Shown: positions 26,685-33,611 of the stretch, one piece after another
Layout: the number at the start of each line of letters is the position of its first letter
How positions within the stretch are numbered: the stretch's first letter is position 1
Origin: Oligoflexia bacterium
Lineage (GTDB): Bacteria > Bdellovibrionota > Bacteriovoracia > Bacteriovoracales > Bacteriovoracaceae
DNA length: 64,000 nt
Assembly: GCA_015232355.1 (NCBI GenBank)
Contig: JADFZW010000010.1
Span: 98,662-162,661, forward strand
Reading direction: 5' to 3'
Notes under the pieces: model-generated
What the model saw: the letters and a program-made list of their open reading frames with translations, nothing else
Databases searched by the model: none
What the model was told of the DNA's origin: nothing
Translations under genes and position numbers: made by a program

Positions 26685-29339
26685 ATGAAAAGACATTTAT
26701 GGAGAGGACAATTAATAGATGATAGAGAATTAGAGCAGATATTGTTTGATAGTAAGAGATTAAAGAGAGAACGATGTGAACTTTTAGAGAGGGCCACTAA
26801 ATTTAAAATGGAGTATCTCTATAGTGCTTTAGATAAGATGATTAATCGTTTAATGAGTGTGCACGAAGAGAAAAATAAATTAATCGAATACCTTCTATCC
26901 AGTGAGAGATTTAGTAAAGAGTTAGCAATTGAAACAATAGAGCAGATGTTGGATTTTTGTAGAAGCGAAAAATTAAAGTTAAAAGTTGCTAGAGAGTTTA
27001 AGCTTGATTGGTCTACCTTTGATCCCTTTGACTTTAATGTGGTGGAAAATGAGAATAAAACTTTTGAAAGTTATAGACCACTTGGAATCTTAACTCATGT
27101 TACTCCAGGTAATGCTTTAAGTGTTGGTCCTTTAAGTGTTGTGGAGGGTTTACTAACCAAAAATATTAATATTTTAAAGGCATCTCATTTAGATGGTAGT
27201 TTTGCAAAATTTTTCTTTCAACTCTTAATCGATGCAGATGAGAGCGACACCTTGAAAGATTTTATCAATGTTGTAGATATATCTTCTAAAGAAGTGGAGA
27301 AGATGAGAACTCTCTTTTCAATTAGTGATGGAGTAGTGGCCTGGGGAGGAGAGAGTAGTATGGAGGGAGTTAGATCTCTTGTTAATCCTAATACTCCTAT
27401 TTTGCTATTTGGCCCAAAGATTTCCTTTGCTTATTTTACTGAAGAGGCGACAATAGGAGAGCGCGGAGAAAAAAATATATCTGATCTTTGTGATGATATA
27501 ATCTTAATGGAACAAGAGGCATGTTCTAGTCCGCAAACAGTCTACGTGCAAGTTGATGAATCTGTAGCTGCAGATTCATCTGCAGATGATTTGCGAGAAA
27601 AAATTGATAATTTTGCGAGGAAAATTGCAGAGAAGATGGAAGAGAAGGGCCAAGTGGCCAAATCAATTTATCCTTTAAAAAATGAAATAGGAGAGATTAC
27701 ATTAGTTAGTGAACTTCACAGATTAGAATCAATTTTAGGTTTGGGTCGTGTTTTTGAGAGTAAAAAATATGATTTTCGAATATTGGTAGATTATAGTGAA
27801 GAGCTAAAGAGTTCGCCACTCTTTAGAACCATCTGGGTAAAGCCAATTACTTTAAATGGAATTATTTCCACGCTATCATCTAAAAGAAATTATTTACAGA
27901 CGGTGGCGGTGGCAGCATCGAGGAGCAATTGGAGTGAAGTTGTGAGTAGATTGTACTGCGCGGGAGTTACAAGAATTACTCCTATGGGAAAGATGCTTGA
28001 AAGTTATATGGGAGAACCACACGATGGCCAATATACGCTTCCACGTTTAGTGAAGAGAGTCTCTTTAACATTAACTAATTCTTTGAATGAGGCACTTGCT
28101 GATTCGAAAGCAAAAAACCTCAATGCAATTATTGGCGGCCCTGTAAGTTCTGTAAGTTCTGTAAAAAATAATGGCCAGGGAACACTAACCAAAGAACAAT
28201 TTCAACAGATGAGTGCTTCCGTTGAATCTAAATATCGAGAATTATATTTTAGAAGTGGTGGTAGCTCAGGAGAACCCAAGTTTTCATATTTTACATACGA
28301 TGATTATCATAGACAAATGAGCGCGGCCGCTGATGGTTTGCTGGCCTTAGGACTTAATTCTGAGAAGGATTTAGTGATGAATCTATTCTATGCGGGAGGG
28401 CTCTATGGTGGTTTTTTAAGTTTTTTTACTATTTTAGAAAAATTAAGAGTGAAACAATTGCCTATGGCCGCCTTTGATAATCTACAAATTGTTGCTGATA
28501 CGATTGTAAAGTTTAAGGTTAATGTTTTAATGGGAATGCCTAGTTATATAATATCGTTATTTCAAAACAATGAAGAGTTCTTTAAGAAAAATGTGGGAGT
28601 GGTAGAAAAAATTTATTATGGAGGTGAACATTTTAATCAAAAATTACAAGTGTATTTTAAAGAACACTTCGGAATTAAAGTTATTAAATCTGCAACCTAT
28701 GGAAGTGTAGATGCTGGACCGCTTGGGTTTCAGTGCAAATTTTTAGAGGGAGGAGCTCATCATTTACACTCATCACTTCATCAAATGGAGATCTTAAAGA
28801 TGGAGAGTGATATGCCAGTGAGTGGTAGTGGTGAAGTTGGACGATTAGTATTTACATCGAAAGTGAGAAGTGGCCAAAATATTTTAAGATATGAAATTGG
28901 TGATCTAGGTCGATATGTTGGTGTTAGTGATAATGATTGTCCCTGTCCTTGTGGTCGCCATGATCCAATCTTTGAACTCCTCGGACGCTATGGAGATATT
29001 TTTAAAGCGGGGGGAACATTTTTAAATTACCAAAAATTTTTAAATATTTTATATGATCATTTTGATTTTAAGGGAGAGATGCAAATATTACTTGAAGTTG
29101 GCCATGGATTGGACGTGGTGAGAATTTGTATCAACGAGTGGAATGCTTCTGTTGTTACGGTTACACAAATGAAAAAAACAATCTTAGAAAAATATCAAGA
29201 GCTAGGAGAGATCTATGGTGAAGGGATTGTAGAAGTAATAGTTGAACATAGAGAACAAAAAGAGATGATAAAGACTGCTGGCAGTGGAAAATTAAAGGGT
29301 GTTGTTGATTTAAGGATAAGTGGAGGAGAGAAAAGATGA
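26685..29339 (+). CDS. Fusion: LuxC-like acyl-CoA reductase + PaaK-like adenylate-forming enzyme
   Basis: Residues 1-~475 are a LuxC-family acyl-CoA/acyl-protein reductase: YRPLGILTHVTPGNALSVG, VVAWGGESSMEGVR and the acyl-accepting Cys280 in MEQEACSSPQTVYV. Such enzymes reduce activated fatty acids to aldehydes with NADPH. After a Ser/Val linker (about 480-500, from a repeat) the C-terminal ~380 residues are a PaaK/LuxE-like adenylating domain with FRSGGSSGEPKFSYFT (about 524), ATYGSVDAGPLGFQ and RYEIGDLGRYVG, plus a possible zinc site CPCPCGRHD. Fusing the reductase with an acyl-activating domain suggests direct substrate channelling. It overlaps the next gene by 4 bp. Confidence 0.9.
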   Translation: MKRHLWRGQLIDDRELEQILFDSKRLKRERCELLERATKFKMEYLYSALDKMINRLMSVHEEKNKLIEYLLSSERFSKELAIETIEQMLDFCRSEKLKLKVAREFKLDWSTFDPFDFNVVENENKTFESYRPLGILTHVTPGNALSVGPLSVVEGLLTKNINILKASHLDGSFAKFFFQLLIDADESDTLKDFINVVDISSKEVEKMRTLFSISDGVVAWGGESSMEGVRSLVNPNTPILLFGPKISFAYFTEEATIGERGEKNISDLCDDIILMEQEACSSPQTVYVQVDESVAADSSADDLREKIDNFARKIAEKMEEKGQVAKSIYPLKNEIGEITLVSELHRLESILGLGRVFESKKYDFRILVDYSEELKSSPLFRTIWVKPITLNGIISTLSSKRNYLQTVAVAASRSNWSEVVSRLYCAGVTRITPMGKMLESYMGEPHDGQYTLPRLVKRVSLTLTNSLNEALADSKAKNLNAIIGGPVSSVSSVKNNGQGTLTKEQFQQMSASVESKYRELYFRSGGSSGEPKFSYFTYDDYHRQMSAAADGLLALGLNSEKDLVMNLFYAGGLYGGFLSFFTILEKLRVKQLPMAAFDNLQIVADTIVKFKVNVLMGMPSYIISLFQNNEEFFKKNVGVVEKIYYGGEHFNQKLQVYFKEHFGIKVIKSATYGSVDAGPLGFQCKFLEGGAHHLHSSLHQMEILKMESDMPVSGSGEVGRLVFTSKVRSGQNILRYEIGDLGRYVGVSDNDCPCPCGRHDPIFELLGRYGDIFKAGGTFLNYQKFLNILYDHFDFKGEMQILLEVGHGLDVVRICINEWNASVVTVTQMKKTILEKYQELGEIYGEGIVEVIVEHREQKEMIKTAGSGKLKGVVDLRISGGEKR

Positions 29340-30715
29340 TTTATAAATTAAAGGATTTAGTTCAATATGCTTTTAAGCATTCACCATACTATGCTGATCT
29401 CTATGCGAATTTATCAGAGAAAATTTCAAAGGGAGATTTTGAATTGGCAGATTTATCTGAGTTACCAATTGTTAATCAAAGTGATTTTTGGAGATATAAT
29501 TCAATAAATGAAAATAAATTGCTAACAAATGCTGATATTGCAAGTGCAGGGGGAATTGTTTTTAAAAGTGGTGGGACAACTGGAAATCCTAAATTTTCTG
29601 TTTATACTAAAGAAGAGTGGGAAACATTTACTGCAGAATTTGCTAAATCCATAGATCAAATTGGATTAAGTGATGGAGATAGAGTTGCTAATACCTTTTA
29701 CTCTGGTTCGCTTTATGCATCCTTTGTATTTATTATGAAATCTCTTGAAAAATCAAAATTTAATTTGTTACACTTTCCAATCACTGGACAATGTAGTCAC
29801 CTTGAGACAATTAAAATCATAAAGGAATTTGCCATAAATACAATTGTAGGTGTACCAAGTTCAATCCTAGCACTATTAGAATGTGCATATGATAGTAAGA
29901 ATAATAAGAATAATAAAAACTCTGAACTATCTGACTTACCCATAAAGAAAATTTTCTTCGGTGGTGAGAGTATGTTTGCTGATCAAAGAGAGCGAATAAA
30001 AAGTTTTTTTCCTGATTGTTATATTTCCTCTATAGGGTATGCCAGTGTTGATGGTGGACATTTAGGATATGTTACCAAAGATTTAGAATACAATGAACAT
30101 TGGAGTTTTGGTAAGTCATCGATAATGGAGATTATCGATGAAGAGACAGGTCTTCCAATAGAGTGTGCAAATCGCCCTGGAAAATTAGTTTATACAAATT
30201 TAACTAGAAAATTAATGCCCATCATTCGTTATCCAGTAGGTGATCGAGCAATATGGACTGAAGATACTAATAATACGAGAGTAAAAAGTGGTGATAGAAA
30301 ATTTAAATTATTAGGAAGATCAGAAGAGGGTGCGAGAGTTGGTCCAGTAACTGTTAATATGGATGATATAAGTGAGGTGGTAAAGCGAGCAACGGAAAAG
30401 TTTGTAGATGAGTTTGCTAAATTGAAATTACCATTTAATGTTATCAATAAACAGCTTTTATTGGAGCATAGCTTGGGAAAAGATTCACTAACTGTGAGAT
30501 TAGCAGTCAGTGATTTATCATCTCTCGACAACAACACCAAGAAAAAATTAGAAGAAATTTTTGTTAATGTTTTTTATGCTGAGAGAACGATGTTTCGAGA
30601 GGAAGTTAACAACAAAAAGATCGCACCTATTAATTTTAAAATTGTTTCACTTGATCAACTTGAAAGAAATGAACGTACTGGGAAATTGAAGTATTTGCTT
30701 GACCGTAGAGAATAG
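29336..30715 (+). CDS. PaaK-like adenylate-forming acyl ligase
   Basis: This 459-residue protein belongs to the phenylacetate-CoA ligase (PaaK) branch of adenylate-forming enzymes. FKSGGTTGNPKFSVYT (around 77-92) is the ATP-binding loop; KKIFFGGESMF and IGYASVDGGHLGYV form the acyl-AMP pocket; MPIIRYPVGDRAIW and a C-terminal domain ending TGKLKYLLDRRE supply the hinge and catalytic Lys region. It is similar to the C-terminal half of the preceding fusion, suggesting duplication. ATGA overlap with that gene indicates coupling. The substrate could be a fatty or aryl acid; sequence does not decide. Confidence 0.9.
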   Translation: MIYKLKDLVQYAFKHSPYYADLYANLSEKISKGDFELADLSELPIVNQSDFWRYNSINENKLLTNADIASAGGIVFKSGGTTGNPKFSVYTKEEWETFTAEFAKSIDQIGLSDGDRVANTFYSGSLYASFVFIMKSLEKSKFNLLHFPITGQCSHLETIKIIKEFAINTIVGVPSSILALLECAYDSKNNKNNKNSELSDLPIKKIFFGGESMFADQRERIKSFFPDCYISSIGYASVDGGHLGYVTKDLEYNEHWSFGKSSIMEIIDEETGLPIECANRPGKLVYTNLTRKLMPIIRYPVGDRAIWTEDTNNTRVKSGDRKFKLLGRSEEGARVGPVTVNMDDISEVVKRATEKFVDEFAKLKLPFNVINKQLLLEHSLGKDSLTVRLAVSDLSSLDNNTKKKLEEIFVNVFYAERTMFREEVNNKKIAPINFKIVSLDQLERNERTGKLKYLLDRRE

Positions 30716-30739
30716 TAAACGAAATATAGCAATCATCTT

Positions 30740-33340
30740 CTATTTCTTAAACTTATCACAAGCTTCATTTATAAGATCATTTATCTCCTTAAATGCCTCC
30801 GGCAGAGTTATTTTGTTTTTGCTATCTTGATCATTTGCATAGGGGTAATCATTTGACATTTTAGAGATTACTCTGTGATATCGTTCATATGCCTCTCTTG
30901 CTTGCTCTTTATTTTTCTTAATCATCTTTAACTCTTTTTCCATTATCTCTTGTAGTTTTGTATCACGTTCTTTTTTCCAATGCCATTCTGAATCTTTCGA
31001 TTCATTACTCTTCTCATTGTGATTCTTCGCTCTCTCTTCTTCCTTTTCAAGGATTGCTTTTCTAAAATTTATAAGTGAGATATTACTTTTTCTTAATTTA
31101 AATGTCTTTTTTATATTTTCCTCTGAATATCGTATGTCGGCCAGTTTAATTCTAGTCTCAAATTCAAATATTGTAGCACCTAATGCAAAAGTATCTGTTT
31201 GATAATTTTTTAATTCTTTCTTGAAAGCATCATAATTGAAATAGTTATGAGTTCCAATATTTGCAATCTCATTAATAGAATGAGAATTGCTTTCTAAAAA
31301 ACTGGTGCCAAAATCAGAAATATTTGCTTGGTATTTACCATTTATGCAACCACTTGTATCCGCAATGTATTCACATGCTTTCTTTTCTAGAGTAATCTTT
31401 TTATTCGAAAAATCTATCATAGATAAGATATCATCTTTAGGTTTAAGTAACTCTTTCGTTTCAATATTTCCTGCGAGAGAGAGTGAGTGCGTGTAAAATT
31501 TTTTACTTTTATTATCAAATTGCAATGCGGGTAAATTTTCAAGCGAAGTAGGCGGAGTTGATAATACAAAATACTCACAACTATTTTTAGCAAGGTAAAG
31601 GATATTTTCTGGCTTTATATCTGCATGAATAATTTTTTTTGTATGCACATTAATTAGTCCCTCAATCATATCCTTGACCATGGAAATTCTAGCGCAAAAA
31701 TTAATTTTTTCTGAAATATCTTTCTTATTTTTTGTTACAAGTGCCCCATTATATCTGGGTTGATGATAGAATATGCTTCCGGAATTAGTACTATCGATGA
31801 TCGCCAAACCATTATTTTCTCCACTTAGAAGATTGTGCACTTTTAATTCTGATTTTAGTATATTAATATATACATCACTGTTTCCTTTCATGAGGGCCAT
31901 TATACTTTTTGTACCAGAATTATACTCTAGAGAATTAAATATATTCTTATCTGCACCATCTCCAATGCGATTTATGCCGACAAGATAATCTACGAAAATT
32001 TTTCTATCAGAATAAAAAGTTAGGCAATAGTATTCCTTTGAATCATGTTTTATCAAAGAGTCTTCCTTTGAACAGGTTGCTGGAGGAGATAGTACTTCCG
32101 ATTTCAACACTTCCTTTTTATTTCCAAATTCATCTATTTCTAATTTTTCTAATTTCACTTGTCGATATGGAATAGCTATATCATTTTGTATCGTGTTTAG
32201 AAGTTCATCTTTGTTTTTATTTATAAATGAGATTATCGTCCTAGCAATAGGATACTTATCATTATTGTTTTTACTTACCTTCTCTTTAATAATTTCTGCT
32301 ATCATCTCTCTTTTTTTATCCCTATCAACGATAGCTGCATCCACACTATCGAATCCATTACAAACCTTATTTATGTCAATATGTAATTCAGACAATCTTT
32401 TTGCAACTACAGGTTTATCCTTATTATCTTCAGATTCAAATTCAGATTCTAGGTTATCGATAATCATTTCAAGTTCATTCTCATCAAATGGCATATTTTT
32501 ATCGTATTCTTGAATGATATTCTCAACACAATCATGCTTTTTAATTGTTGTCTTTGTATATTTCACAGAGGAACAATATTCGCTATCCACCTCTGGTAAT
32601 ATTTCTATATTTGATATAAATTGAGCACAGACCATACGTTCAGAATTTGCAAACACTTTCCAATCATAAACGAAATTATTTTTCCCTTTGTTATCTAAAC
32701 AATATTTGATAGGCACAGGTCCTATTATATTATTAGTATCATTAAACAACCTTGTTATTAAATCTTCTTTAACAGGTATCTCTATTAAATTCTTACTAAT
32801 ATCTTGTGTATTTGTTAACAAAAAATTAAATGGGTTTAGGATAGATCTACTGCTTTTTTGTTGTTGCTTCTTATTTTTGTTTTTGTTTTTATTTTTATTT
32901 TTTATATTTAAAATATTATCTTTGTTTTGAAAACGAACGCACTTTCCATCTGGAAATAGGGCATATTTAAATGGAGAATCGAGATCCTGATTATCTTCTT
33001 CACAATAACTATTGGCCACAACTTTTTTGTAAATCTCTGAAATCTGCATTTTTTTGTTTTTTTTCTTCATACTGACATTTATTACTGGTGGATTGGAATA
33101 GATCTCATAACATTTTTTATCTTTTTTAGAAAAATTATAAGTTGGTGGAAGCTCTTTAAAACAATAACTATTACCTACTTCCTTCAATTTGAGATTTGAA
33201 ATTTGAAGACATTTTAAGATACTATCCTTGTTTCCTGTACTGGTCCACTCATATTTATTCTTCAACGCCTGAGCAGTTAGTGGAGAAATAAGTAAACAAA
33301 GGATAGTAATTGAAAGAAAGTTAAAAAAAAATTTGTTCAT
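30740..33340 (-). CDS. Exported eukaryotic-type Ser/Thr protein kinase with Cys-repeat N-terminus
   Basis: A Sec signal peptide (MNKFFFNFLSITILCLLISPLTAQA) directs export. Residues 30-440 hold degenerate repeats with a Y-C...F-x-D-x-K-C pattern (NSYCFKELPP, NSYCEEDNQD, IKYCLDNKGK, SEYCSSVKY), probably disulfide-bonded. The kinase domain spans about 460-760: possible glycine loop IGDGADKNIFN, Lys485 in SIMALMK, Glu498 in LKSELKVHNL, catalytic loop IIHADIKPENIL (Asp574, Asn579), ISDFGTSF (Asp676) and a GTHNYF...DTFALGATIFEF region. All key catalytic residues appear present. A charged helical tail follows. A kinase behind a signal peptide needs an ATP-containing target compartment, hence a host-directed role (inference). 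It is convergent with the lux-like cluster. Confidence 0.85.
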   Translation of the reverse strand: MNKFFFNFLSITILCLLISPLTAQALKNKYEWTSTGNKDSILKCLQISNLKLKEVGNSYCFKELPPTYNFSKKDKKCYEIYSNPPVINVSMKKKNKKMQISEIYKKVVANSYCEEDNQDLDSPFKYALFPDGKCVRFQNKDNILNIKNKNKNKNKNKKQQQKSSRSILNPFNFLLTNTQDISKNLIEIPVKEDLITRLFNDTNNIIGPVPIKYCLDNKGKNNFVYDWKVFANSERMVCAQFISNIEILPEVDSEYCSSVKYTKTTIKKHDCVENIIQEYDKNMPFDENELEMIIDNLESEFESEDNKDKPVVAKRLSELHIDINKVCNGFDSVDAAIVDRDKKREMIAEIIKEKVSKNNNDKYPIARTIISFINKNKDELLNTIQNDIAIPYRQVKLEKLEIDEFGNKKEVLKSEVLSPPATCSKEDSLIKHDSKEYYCLTFYSDRKIFVDYLVGINRIGDGADKNIFNSLEYNSGTKSIMALMKGNSDVYINILKSELKVHNLLSGENNGLAIIDSTNSGSIFYHQPRYNGALVTKNKKDISEKINFCARISMVKDMIEGLINVHTKKIIHADIKPENILYLAKNSCEYFVLSTPPTSLENLPALQFDNKSKKFYTHSLSLAGNIETKELLKPKDDILSMIDFSNKKITLEKKACEYIADTSGCINGKYQANISDFGTSFLESNSHSINEIANIGTHNYFNYDAFKKELKNYQTDTFALGATIFEFETRIKLADIRYSEENIKKTFKLRKSNISLINFRKAILEKEEERAKNHNEKSNESKDSEWHWKKERDTKLQEIMEKELKMIKKNKEQAREAYERYHRVISKMSNDYPYANDQDSKNKITLPEAFKEINDLINEACDKFKK

Positions 33341-33611
33341 ATCAATATCTCCAGAAGTTATTATAAAATAATAACTATTACAAATTCATATCGGGAAAAC
33401 TTATTATTTCTCAAATCATAAAGTATTTTTATTGGGATGCCTGAAGTATGCCCTCAATAATTGCCATTTAAACTCATAAATAAATTTTTTTTATCACTCA
33501 TAACTATCTAGAAATTAATCAAATAAAAAAGATTAAAAAAGATTAAAAAATAATAAATATAATCCTGATAAAATTTAATCATGTTTAATAATTAAACAAA
33601 GGATTGTATTT
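33341..33611. promoter_or_regulatory. Divergent promoter region of the kinase and the ubiquitin-like operon
   Basis: This 271-bp A+T-rich gap separates the minus-strand kinase from the plus-strand RBR-USP-RBR operon, so both promoters must lie here and could be co-regulated. A 10-bp repeat, gattaaaaaa, occurs twice at 33531-33550 with a degenerate copy before it. No clear -35/-10 pair or operator could be assigned. Confidence 0.4.

Noticed and set aside
24235..30715. Bioluminescence (lux) operon
   Set aside because: LuxC- and LuxE-like genes are present, but there is no luciferase (LuxA/LuxB) or LuxD-type transferase.
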